Assembly: GCA_030268105.1 (NCBI GenBank)
Contig: BSDZ01000004.1
Coordinates: forward strand, 4,017,001 to 4,081,000
Direction of reading: 5' to 3'
DNA from: Volvox africanus
Taxonomy: Eukaryota > Chlorophyta > Chlorophyceae > Chlamydomonadales > Volvocaceae
DNA length: 64,000 bases
Part shown: one piece after another, positions 11,972 through 21,789 of the stretch
Layout: each line of letters begins with the position of its first letter
Numbering within the stretch: position 1 is the stretch's first letter
Translations under genes and position numbers: made by a program
The notes under the pieces: model-generated
Database searches by the model: none
What the model was told of the DNA's origin: nothing
Seen by the model: only the letters and a program-made list of their open reading frames with translations

Positions 11972-13204
11972 TTTCGGCTTAGGACCCATCGGTGGCAGCA
12001 ACGGGCAATCCTTCGTTGGATGGTTCTCCGCACACCGTAGGCAAACATTGGCCGCTTTCCAACGCTCGAACTCAGATCAATTGCAATTCTATTTTGGCAT
12101 CAATGAGTCGTCCGTGTGAGTCCGCTTTGCTTCGAGGTCAGAGCGCTGTGCGGCTGCCGTCGACGGCGCGCCCCCACGCTTCCTGCTCTTAGCTGGGTCC
12201 GAGCTCGGACCTGCTCCTCCTGACCCGTGGACACCTGAGCTAGCGCCCCCGCGTGCCTTGCGTTGCCGGTTGCTACGTCACGTCGTGGCAGTAGGCGCGG
12301 GGTGGGTAGCTCCAAGTTCCTGGTCCAGAGCTACAGCTTCCCCAAGCGGATCCTGCACTTGCACGGCATTTGCACGAGGGATAGACTTGACTTCTTCTTC
12401 ACCGGCAAGGAGTCGTACCTCCGTCCCTCTAGCAAAAGTGACTAAGGCATCGTACGACTTGAACGGCACCCCAGACAAGTCAGTAGCGCACCATTTAGCC
12501 AAAAGTTTCGTCAGGCCTCGCTTAAACCAAAAGACACGCTCGTTCTCGGTGAGGTCAGCAATGGGGGTCACTAGTGCTTCGAAGCGTGACTGGTACGCAG
12601 GTACATTTTCACCCCGACGCATGTGATAGGTACCGGCCACCAAAACCTTGCGCGCCTCCACATCATGTGCTTGCACCTCAGTAGCGAACCGTGCGAGCAG
12701 AGCAGAAATCAACTCGTCAAAAGTATAGTCAATCCGGGAGGTGGTCCATTCATGATACCAGTTCTTCGCTGCGCCCTCCAGGGTGTTGCCAACGAAGAGA
12801 CACCTGATACCATCATTATCGCCACCATGCACAGCCTGGAGATACTTCTTAGCGTCGCGCACGTACGCACGAGTTGCATCAGCTATGCTATAGCCTGGTG
12901 TCTTTTCACTCAGCGAGATTGTAAGCCTAGGAACGGGAATTGTCAATCTCATCACCTCAGGAATGGCAGCATGCCCTTGCGGTTGAGGTAGTGGCAGGAC
13001 CCGTGGCTCAGCAGTGTTGTCCATATTCGTATTAACTGCTGAATGCGGCACAATTAAGTGGGCAGGGGTCTGAAGGACAAGGGGCTCTTGAGTGGCTCGC
13101 GTGCCAACAGTCTCAAGACCTCGTTCAGGAGCTCTAGCAGCCACAACAAATTCGGGTTGGCTTGCTAAGCTAGTGAGCGGCGTATCGTCGCGTTCCGCAG
13201 ACAT
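11969..13204 (-). pseudogene. gag of A2
   Basis: Starts at ATG 13204 and is open to 12278, where CGA has become TGA; small indels follow. The 3' end with the UAG at 11971-11969 is still recognisable. The knuckle region is degraded compared with A1: the sequence around 12045-12095 no longer reads as an intact zinc knuckle in frame. Confidence 0.85.
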
Positions 13205-13380
13205 GGAACACGAAGCAATATCCTAGGTTTGCGTAAAAGAAGACGACTTCTATCGCAAAAGCAAAGCAAGAGTACAAAACGATTCGGTGCGCCTACTGAC
13301 AGTACTCTTGAGGAGATTCAGTAAACTCAGCAAGTACTTGCCCAGCTGAGTCCTAATCTCCGTAGTTTGGGCGATGAGAG

Positions 13381-13608
13381 TCGCCAACTGGTCCGGACGG
13401 AGGCCGGTCTCAGCCGTCGCGGCAAGCAATGCCGGAGCGCTGAGAGTACCTGCGACTCAGAGCGTACACTTACACAACAAGTGCAGCAATTTAGACAAAA
13501 GCAATAAAACGATTACAAACCGGAAGCAGCGGCGTCCAATACGGCGCGGCCTAGGTCTTCGGTGAACGTATCTAGCGGTCCTCGTGGTTCGTCGCTGGAG
13601 CTCGCCAT
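13381..13608 (-). pseudogene. ORF0 of A2 (spliced leader ORF upstream of gag)
   Basis: Exon 1 starts at ATG 13608 and encodes MASSSDEPRGPLDTF and LGRAVLDAAAS. It ends at TCCG followed by GTTTGTAA, the same donor as in the other three copies; an acceptor TCGCAG follows after about 70 nt, and exon 2 continues TLSAPALLAA. The frame stops upstream of gag. It is listed as a pseudogene because the host element is dead. Confidence 0.6.
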
Positions 13609-13700
13609 GAAAAGAACCTACTTCCGATTTGACACAAAGAGACAGTCAGGCAATCGAACCTGTCTCGATACCAATTTGTTGTACCTCTCCTTTGTGTTTG

Positions 13701-14517
13701 TGTTGTACACCGGTTCAATCACCGTTTGCACCAATGAAGACCGCATTTAAGCATTGTGAAGCATGATACAAGCATATTAGCATGATATACTCGAGTATAT
13801 CTAGCTAATCAAGCATGCTGCATTATCACCTACGATGTCGTGCTGTCGGTCAGCATGTTTGACTCCATATCAATAATTAATGCGCGATCAATCCATTGGC
13901 ATAATATCTCACGTAATAATACTTTAAATATTATTACCTCATCTGCGTCATAAACCATACGCGTATGCGAGAATGCGACGATCGCGATGGTTGGGTCGGC
14001 AACCGAATATCGATATTCGGACCTTCGCATATTACATATGTTGCATCCATTAATATCACGGATGACACGATATTTAGAACAGTGCTACAAAGGTACTCAC
14101 ACTTGAGATCGGAATCCAGTGAGACCTGTACTGCGCATCGGTATCATGACATGATAGGCGTGAGGACGGCCGCCTAGAGACCTAAGTCGGCTTGCGCTAC
14201 TTTGGACCAAGTACCTGCGTACTTAACTCAATCTTATTCGCATACATACGAGATAACCATATATATTCGGCCTGAGCTATTCTAGCATTCCATCTGCAGC
14301 CGAGTGATGAACATTGCCCACGGGGTCTGACGGTGATCTACTGATTTGTAAACGAGGATTATTGTAAGTTGAATCTTTCCTTAATCTTGAGTCTTAATCT
14401 TAAGTCGCTGTCACTTTACTCGCATTGAATCGCCTTGCTGTTCGTAAGCACGGTGCGCACTAGCTAACATTCAGACGTGCAGATTCAGTGCATGATTGAA
14501 GAAGGAAGGATACAACA
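13701..14517 (+). mobile_element. 5' LTR of B1
   Basis: An 817-bp LTR with TGTTGT and ACAACA termini, about as long as the B2 LTR (815 bp) and the solo LTR (815 bp). It contains a palindrome CCGAATA-TCGA-TATTCGG at 14003-14020 and an A+T hairpin near 13911-13940. A primer-binding site follows at 14521. It is inserted in the A2 LTR. Confidence 0.9.
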
Positions 14518-14520
14518 AAT

Positions 14521-14535
14521 TGGTATCAAGACGGG
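14521..14535 (+). other. Primer-binding site of B1
   Basis: TGGTATCAAGACGGG begins three bases after the LTR. TGG is the complement of a tRNA CCA end, and TGGTATC is also the start of the initiator-Met-tRNA primer sites of many plant gypsy elements, so a Met tRNA primer is likely but not proven. Confidence 0.6.
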
Positions 14536-14583
14536 TTAATTCACGACTGTCTCATTGTCCCTCATCGGAAGTAGGTTCTCACA

Positions 14584-14963
14584 ATGGCGAGCGACGACAA
14601 CACGCGCCGTAGCCCTTTAGACACCTTCGCTGAGGATCTCGGCCGCGCCGTCTTGGACGCCGCTGCTTCCGGTTTGTAATCCTAGATATCTGTTGGTAAC
14701 TATTTGCTGTATTCTCGTTGCAAGCTTGCATTGTGAGCCGCAGGTGAACGTACGCCAACATTAAACGCTGTGTTGGCCGGACAATACTTAGACTCGGATC
14801 AGATTAAAGCTTTGATTCAGAAGACCACCGAGATAAGAGACGGCCTTACGGATTACGTCGCTTTTCTTCTCGAGCTACTCAGGAGTAATCAAAAATTCCT
14901 CTTGCGTTACCTGTCTACAGATCTTCTAGCAAATTCCTGTTCACCAGTAGAAGTTCGTGCCTT
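14584..14963 (+). CDS. ORF0 of B1: small spliced ORF ahead of gag
   Basis: Exon 1 (14584-14671) encodes MASDDNTRRSPLDTF and LGRAVLDAAAS. The intron (14672-14743, 72 nt) begins GTTTGTAA and ends GCCGCAG. Exon 2 continues in phase with ERTPTLNAVLAGQYL and QIKALIQKTTEIRDGL. Both exons are conserved with A1, A2 and B2 while the intron is not, which supports splicing. B1 has lost bases after LLELLRS compared with B2, so its 3' end overlaps the gag start in another frame. Function is unknown; it may be a separate leader protein or be joined to Gag by a second splice. Confidence 0.55.
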
Positions 14964-16201
14964 ATGTCGGGACGCGAAGATAGTTCCTATCTGGGCACCG
15001 CTAGCCAACCCGATAGCGGTCTTGCCGCTAGACCTGTTTTTGCCGATCCCGATACTGTCGGGACTCATATCATGTCTGACCCCATTGTTCTTCAGACCCC
15101 TTCACATTTAATTGTACCACTGTCGGCAGCGGCCACAACAAGTGAAGGAGTTGGAGCACAACAGGCTCCGGTAATACCCGTGGTGCAAGAACTCGTCAGA
15201 ATACCGGAGGTAATGAAGTTGACTATCCCCGTACCCAAGCTCAATATTTCCGCTGACGAAAAGGCAAAGAATTCAGGGCATAGCGTCGCGGATAGGACCA
15301 GGGCTTATGTTCGTGACGCTAGGCAATATCTGCAAGCGGTGCACGGCGGGGGATGTGACTCCATTAAATGCCTGTTTGTGGGAAATACCCTCGAGGGTGC
15401 TGCAAAGGATTGGTATGACGAATGGACCACCGCTAGAGGCAAATACACGTTTGATAACCTGATCGATGCTCTCCTCGCCCGCTTTGCTACGGAAGTTCGC
15501 TCACGTAGTAACGAGGCTCGTAAGACGCTGGCACAAGGCACGTACCATATGCGTCCACACGAGCCCGTCCCTGCTTATCAGTCCCGTTTTGAGGCCCCGA
15601 TAACCCCTATTGTTAACTTTCCTGAGGAGGATCGTATCTTCTGGTTTCATCGTGGTCTCACGGAATCCCTTGCGCGGTGGTGTGCCACCGATCTCAATGG
15701 AATTCCATTCTCATTTATGATGCTTTAGTAACTTGTGCTAGAGGTGCAGAAGTTCGAAACTTGGCTGGAAAAGACGCTAAGCAAATCAATCCTCGTATTC
15801 ACGCGATGCGAGCGCAGGAACCACCTTCGGAGTCAACACCGAAGGACCAGGGTTCCGATCGTCAACGCTCCTCGGCGGCCGTGCATGCCGTTCAAAAGGA
15901 AAGACGGTATGATAATCGAGGACGCCAAAGCCCAAGTAATCGTGGGTCTGCGGGAGCTGGGCCGAGCTCTGGCCATGCGAAAGGAAAGCGAAGAGAGAGA
16001 GCACCGTCTGTAGCTGCAATGCAGAACGCGGCTCCTAGTGTTAAGAAGCCCCGGACAGACGATCCTTATATGCAAAAGTGGGAGTGCCGACGTTCGGAGT
16101 TTGACCGTCGGAAGTTCGCTAATCTTTGCTTGAGGTGTGCGGGAGAGCACCCTACTCGCGAATGCCCTCTTTTCCCACCTTTCGTACCCAAGACGACTTA
16201 G
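14964..16201 (+). pseudogene. gag of B1, one frameshift
   Basis: The B-family Gag starts MSGREDS at ATG 14964. It holds the capsid-like region (ARQYLQAVHGG, WYDEWTTARGKYTFDNL), a basic linker and a zinc knuckle (CLRCAGEHPTREC), and ends at UAG 16199-16201. A 1-nt deletion near 15715 shifts the frame, so the two halves are read at 14964-15728 and about 15690-16201. It is followed in the same frame by pol. Confidence 0.85.
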
Positions 16202-16240
16202 GAAGTTGCCCGGGATGTGGAGGAAGGGACTTCTCCCGGG
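16199..16240 (+). promoter_or_regulatory. Gag-Pol UAG and downstream hairpin, copy B1
   Basis: UAG (16199-16201), 7-nt spacer GAAGTTG, CCCGGGA (16209-16215), an 18-nt loop, and TCCCGGG (16234-16240). The stem is perfect. Gag and pol are in the same frame around the stop. Confidence 0.75.
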
Positions 16241-17300
16241 ATTGAAGAGAGTGAATGTGGCCGCTGGCCATCATTGCGTCCGGCTGTAAGGGCCCTTTTA
16301 CCTTCTGTTTTTGGACAAATCGAGCGGGCTATCGAGCGACGTTTTTCGCTCGACGGGTGCACGGGACTAAACCATTTCGACCCGCTGTGTAATTTGTTTG
16401 CACCGCGTTGCCCTCTTTCTTCCCTCGATTTATCTGGCCACGTTACTCTATTTATCCCTTCATCTTCCCGTGAGCTGTGCGAGCAGCTCACCAGATACAA
16501 GAGGTATCGCCGTCGAAATCCGCACACTGCAGCTTGTATATTAATTCCCTCTTTTAGCCAACGTAAAGTGGCATCTTTGTTGGAAGGTATGCTATGTGTC
16601 CTCCGATTCGAGTCGGGCACCACTTTGTTTAACGGTGTGGATGTGGCGGGTAAACCGACGATGCTGCCTAAACTACCTTACGCTGCTGAAGTTTGGTTTG
16701 AGGCTCCTCTTTTAAATCCTACCAGGTTCGAGCCTGCCATAGGATCCCTTTTACTTTCCGTTGAGTCGACTCCGACAGGGAATCGTGTCCCTATTATCGA
16801 AATCGGCCTCGCAGGTCGACTGATGAAGGCGCTCGTGGATACCGGCGCCAGCGACGACTTCATCTCGGCAAAGGAGGTGAATGCTTTGGGGTTGACCCCT
16901 CAGTCGTCTGATTGTGCACAGGTCACCCTCGCTGATGGAGGTAAGCATCCCATCGTGGGCAGGATCACCCTGAGCCTGTCGATAGGCCCTCTGCGTGTTA
17001 GGGCCCAGCCGTATGTGCTACAAGGTCTCTCGGAGACGGCACAGTACATTTTGGGTGCCGCGACATTACGACAGTACCGCGCACGCATCGATATGGAGTC
17101 CACCACACTTAGTTTGTGCAAAGGGAACCTATCGACTAAGGTACCTTTCCTGTCGTACCAAGATGTCACACCAGAGGAGGGCGGAACTGTTCCGGAGCCT
17201 GAGGTTAATTTTGCTTTGGCGGCGATCGTCAGCGGATGTCAAGAACCCAAGCTAATTGGGTGCAAGGAAACCGATCGGATGATATGGAAAGGCACCGATA
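16202..17300 (+). pseudogene. 5' part of pol of B1 (to just before RT)
   Basis: Continues from gag in frame: a conserved block (RPAVRALLPSVFGQIERAI...), a protease with [13 protein letters not shown], and the start of the RT spacer (LIGCKETDRM). At about 17300 it stops and is joined to inverted integrase sequence of B2. RT, RNase H and integrase of B1 are missing. At the position of the TAA stop shared by B0 and B2, B1 still has CAG. Confidence 0.9.
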
Positions 17301-18483
17301 TGCTGTGCTCAAATGAACGCGCATACCGACGAGTTCACATAGCGCCTCCCAAAACTTAGACGTGAACTGACCGCCGCGATTGGATATCACATTTTCAGGA
17401 ACGCCGTGTAATCGGACCACGTTATCGAAAAATAATCGTGCTGTTTGCTCAGCGGTGCAGGGGGCTAAGTGAACCATCTTGGTCAAGCGATCAACCATAA
17501 CGAACACCGAGTCGTATCCCCCCTCAGTTTTGGGCAGCGCGACTACGAAGTCCATAGAAACACTTTCCCAAGGGGCATCTGGTATAGGTAAAGGTTGTAA
17601 TAAACCCTGGCCCTTACCGGATAGTGCTTTGTTGCACTGACATAAACTGCACCTTTGCACGAAGTTTTCCGCATCCTTCACCACGCGCGGCCACCAAAAC
17701 GAGTGTCGTACTAGCTCTGCCAATCACGTGCTTCCAGGATGTCCTGCTAGCGGGTCCTTGTGGAACCGAGCAAGAATATCGTAGCGCAAAGTGGCGTCGT
17801 TGGGCATGACGATTTGTGTGATCGAGCCATCCTTCTGTAGCCACAAATCGTTGCGCTTGTGCAAATGTTCCACATTACTTGGTGAAGCAAACCATGGATC
17901 GGCCTGGTACGCCATCTTGAGTTGTTGCGCGAGATCCGTTGCCATTGGAACCTCCTGACTGCGCGAACGAGTAACCTGCGCTGCCAGAATCGCAGCATGT
18001 AATGATGGATGTCGACTAAGGGCATCGGCAATATTAATTCTGCCGGCAATGTACTCCAACGTACAGTCAAAACGAGACAGGTACTCCATCCATCTGGCTT
18101 GTCGTCGGTTGAGCGTGGGGACACTCTGCAAGAATGTCAGCGGTTTGTGATCAGTCTTAAGTGTAAAAGGGTGGCCTTCGAGGTAACAGCGCCATTCCTT
18201 CAAAGCATGTAGAGCCGCCAACAGCTCTTGCTCCGGTCATATATCGGGTCTCCGCACCTGAGAATTTCTTACTCATGAAGGCGATCGGTCGTCCTTCCTG
18301 CAACAATACAGCGCCGCTTTCATGCAAGGAAGCATCCGATACCACTTCAACACGGAATGGCAACGAGTAATCAGGAAAAGAGAGGGTAACGTCGTCGGCG
18401 ACGATTCGCTTGAGCTCTTTGAATGCCCGCTGACACGCGGGTGTCCAGGCGTCGAGGGAAGCGACACCTCCTTTCTTCGTCAA
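17301..18483 (-). pseudogene. RNase H and integrase part of B2 pol
   Basis: Minus-strand B-family sequence: RNase H ([21 protein letters not shown]), then the integrase zinc region ([26 protein letters not shown]) and the catalytic core as far as MRVHLSTAYR. There it is cut by the junction with B1. Small frame breaks occur near 17724 and 18225. The chromodomain and 3' LTR are missing. Confidence 0.88.
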
Positions 18484-18830
18484 ATTCGTAAGCGGGGCCG
18501 CAATAATGGAGTAATTTTTAATAAACTTACGGAAGTAGTGGTCGCATTCAAGCCCCGATAATCAATGCACATGCGCAACGTCCCATCCTTCTTACCAACA
18601 AATAAATTACACAACGGGTCGAAATGGTTTAGTCCCATGCGCCCGTCGAGCGAAAAATGTCGTTCGATAGCCCGCTCGATTTGTTCAAAAACAGAAGGTA
18701 AAAGAGCCTTCACAGCCGGACGCAACGACGGCCAGCGGCCACGTTCACTTCCTTTAACCCCGGGAGAATTCCCTTCCTCCACATCCCGGGCAACTTCCTA
18801 AGTCGTCTTGGGCACTTCGTCAGATTTGTA
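18484..18830 (-). other. Shuffled block inside B2: gag/pol pieces out of order
   Basis: In minus-strand order the RT frame reaches LTNLT, jumps back to the Gag end plus the start of Pol (through its UAG and hairpin, 18758-18800), runs to CNLF, switches to the RT segment [17 protein letters not shown], and then to [18 protein letters not shown] before normal order resumes. Short runs are shared at each switch (for example TTTGTTGG at the CNLF/VGKK join). RT segments present here also occur in their proper place at 18830-19550. Confidence 0.8.
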
Positions 18831-20061
18831 AGCGGGGCCGCAATAATGGAGTATTTATTAATAAACTTACGGAAGTAGTTGGTTAAACCTAAGAACTGGC
18901 GTAGTTCAGTGAGGTTCTGAGGTGCGGGACATTCGTGAACCACAGCTACCTTCCGTGGATCCATCCTTATTCCAGTGGCCGACACGATGTGGCCCAAATA
19001 CTCCACCTGAGGCTGCGCCCAAAAACACTTGGCAAGTTTAGCAAACAATTGCTTCCGCTTCATCACCTCAAGCACGAGCTCGAGATGCTTCAGGTGCTCC
19101 TCGCGCATCTTGGAATATATTAAAATATCGTCCAAGTAACAAACGACGAACCTGTCGATATACGGTCTGAACATGCGGTCCATCACTGCTTGAAATGTGG
19201 AGGGCGCACTAGTGAGTCCAAACGACAAGACCGTGTACTCGAAGTGGCCAAAGGGGGTCCGGAAAGCGGTTTTCGGAATATCAGAGGCAGCCATGCGTAT
19301 CTGGTTATACCCTTGTTGAAGGTCAATCGGGGAAAAATAAGCTGAGCCTTTCAGCTTATCGAGCAGGTCATCGACGCGCGGCAAAGGGTAGCGATTTTTA
19401 ATCGTGGTCGCATTCAAGCCCCGATAATCAATGCACATGCGCAACGTCCCATCCTTCTTACCGACAAACAATATCGGTGCGGAATATGGCGATGTGCTGG
19501 GCCGAAAAATACCCTTTGCGAGCAGATCCCTCACTTGCCGCTTCATCCGCTCAACTTTAGCGGGCTTAACCTGTACATAGGTTGTGAAACGGGTTGTGCT
19601 CCGGGCACAAGAGGGATCGTATGGTCAACAGGTCACATAGGTTGGAGCCCTGGGATGTCGCCAAAGACATCAGCATATTTATGCAGGAGGGCTTCGACCT
19701 CAAGATCCTTCACGGTGGACTGTGCGGTGGTAGCATTCGATTGCACCCGTGGCCTCACAAGCAACACATGGGCGCCTTTCCGTATCATCCGATCAGTTTC
19801 TTTGTGTCCAATTAGCTTGGGTTCTTGATTTCGGCAGACGATCGCCGCTAAAGCGAAATTAACCTCAGGCTCCGCAACAGTTCCGCCCTCCTCTGGTGTG
19901 ACATCTTGGTACGACAGGAAAGGTACCTTAGTCGATAGGTTCCCTTTGCACAAACTAAGTGTGGTGGACTCCATATCGATGCGTGTGCGGTACTGCCGTA
20001 ATGTCGCGGCACCCAGAATGTACTGTGCCGTCTCCGAGAGACCTTGTAGCACATATGGTTA
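18831..20061 (-). pseudogene. RT part of B2 pol
   Basis: Minus-strand pol from [13 protein letters not shown] through reverse transcriptase, with [12 protein letters not shown] and CYLDDILIY intact, to the start of the connection domain. A TAA at 20061-20059, at exactly the same codon as in B0, breaks it upstream. There is a further frame break at about 19550, where the RT region and its upstream linker are out of frame. Confidence 0.88.
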
Positions 20062-20898
20062 GGCCCTAACACGCAGAGGGCCTATCGATAGGCTCAGGGT
20101 GATCCTGCCCACGATGGGATGCTTACCTCCATCAGCGAGGGTAACCTGTGCACAATCAGACGACTGAGGGGTCAACCCCAATGCATTCACCTCCTTTGCC
20201 GAGATGAAGTCGTCGCTGGCGCCGGTATCCACAGGCGCCTTCATTAGTCGACCACCGAGGCCGATTTCGATGACAGGAACACGATTTCCTGTTGGAGTCG
20301 ACTCCGCAGAAAGTAGAAGTGATCCTAGAGCAGGCGTGAACCTGGTAGAATCCAAAAGAGGGGCCTCAAACCAAACTTCAGCAGCATAAGATAGTTTAGG
20401 TAGTACCGTCAGACTTCCCGTTACATCCACACCGTTGAACAAAACGGCGTCCGATTCGAATCGGAGAACACATTGCATACCTTCCAATAGTGACACAACT
20501 TTGCGTTGACTATAAGAGGGAATTAGTATGCAAGCCGCAGTGTTCGGATTTCGACGACAATATCTCTTATACCTGGTGAGCTGCTCGCACAACTCACGGA
20601 AAGATGAAGGGATAAACAAAGTAACGTGGCCGGATTAATCGAGGGAAGGAAGAGGACAGCACGGTGCAAATAAATTACACAGCGAGTCAAAATGGTCCCA
20701 TGCGACCGTCAAGCGAAAAACGTCGCCTGATAGCTGTTGTATCTCTGTTGTGTCAGCCAACAAAGGCCCGATCGGAAGGATGACCATCTAAGGTCCAGGA
20801 TCCTTTGACACTGCCCGTAGATACCCCAGGATACTACAATAGCTTGCTCGATTTGTCCAAGAACGGAAGGTAAAAGAGCCTTCACAGCCGGATGCAAG
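20062..20898 (-). pseudogene. Protease-proximal part of B2 pol, cut by A1
   Basis: Minus-strand pol N-terminal region and protease ([10 protein letters not shown]; the preceding codon reads Pro-Val rather than Leu-Val). A 104-bp insertion at 20735-20838 interrupts the conserved ALLPSV...IEQAI block. A1 was inserted at 20898/28370, and the GCAAG copies at 20894-20898 and 28370-28374 mark the point where the sequence resumes. Confidence 0.88.
20735..20838. mobile_element. 104-bp TG...CA insertion with ATAGC target duplication
   Basis: Absent from the same site in B0 and B1. It begins TGTTGTATC and ends GATACTACA, giving near-matching inverted ends, and is flanked by ATAGC at 20730-20734 and 20839-20843. 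TG/CA ends with a 5-bp duplication are what an LTR integrase leaves, so this could be a very short solo LTR or a TRIM/SMART-like remnant. No coding capacity. Confidence 0.7.
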
Positions 20899-21722
20899 TG
20901 TTGTGCTACGGTTCATTTCCCGCCGACGCGTAGGTCGACGCGATCCTACGAGGCGAAGTGCTTTTGTGATGAACGCATTGCATATGAATGAATCTGCATG
21001 ATATAAATGTATTCGTGTACATTTATATATGCATTTGGCATGTTGTCATTATCCATCGCGACATCGCATCATGGCAAATCCGCCTAGCATGCATGAAAGC
21101 CCGAAGCATGGAAGTGCGCATTATTCTCGTGCTATGAAACAATAAGTAATATTATCTGATATAATATTACTTCATTACAGCACACGTTGAGAGCGCCGCA
21201 CTCGTCGCGATGCATGCCCTGCAACCGGATATCGTTATCCGGACCCTTGCATCATGCGAATGCCGGAAAGGCTTATACGTTGTTATGCGTAGACATCGCC
21301 TAGACGCAGTAGGGTTGTCACATCTAGGATCGGCCTCCTAATGTGAATCGTACGGCACTGCGATGCTGCGAGTATAACAGATGCGAGGACGGCTAAGCTA
21401 GACAAGACATTCGATACCGGAGGACACTTGTGTGTTCTACATTACTATTACTATATGATACTCTACTTAGCCCGAGCTAAGCCTGAACTTCGCTAATCAC
21501 CGCCGCGTGATGATTGCTTGCTTCCGGCGCTGACGGCGATTTCGTCCATTGCATCATTCCAATCTGTAAGACCGTAAGTTATATCTCTCTTCGTCTTGAA
21601 GTCTTCCGCTGTCTCTGTTTGCTCTCGCTTGCCTTGCTGTACTTGCAAGTGCTCGCGCATCGGTGTCGATAGTCTCCAGACGTGCAGATACTCATGAGCA
21701 AACGCGAACGAGAGGTACAACA
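20899..21722 (+). repeat. 5' LTR of A1
   Basis: 824 bp, TGTTGT...ACAACA. It contains two inverted repeats: AAGTAATATTAT/ATAATATTACTT (21144-21172, 5-nt loop) and CCGGATA/TATCCGG (21225-21242, 4-nt loop). TATAAATG-type A+T stretches near 21001-21030 could supply promoter elements. Confidence 0.95.
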
Positions 21723-21725
21723 ATT

Positions 21726-21740
21726 TGGTATCGAGACAGG
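21726..21740 (+). other. Primer-binding site of A1
   Basis: TGGTATCGAGACAGG begins three bases after the LTR and resembles the initiator-Met-tRNA primer sites of plant gypsy elements. B1 differs at a few positions (TGGTATCAAGACGGG). Confidence 0.65.
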
Positions 21741-21789
21741 TTCGTTGCCTAACTGTCTCTCTTTGTCTAATCGGAAGTAGGTTCTTTCT

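Larger units (their letters stand above)
8383..13700 (-). mobile_element. A2: decayed A-family gypsy element, truncated at both ends
   Basis: Minus-strand copy of the A element. It runs from a 24-bp remnant of its 5' LTR (13700-13677), through the primer-binding site, leader, gag and pol, into integrase, where similarity stops at about 8383. The chromodomain and 3' LTR are absent. The 5' LTR is cut by the B1 LTR starting at 13701; GTTTG (13696-13700) is the likely B1 target site. The coding region carries nonsense codons, and many differences from A1 are CpG to TpG or CpA. Confidence 0.9.
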
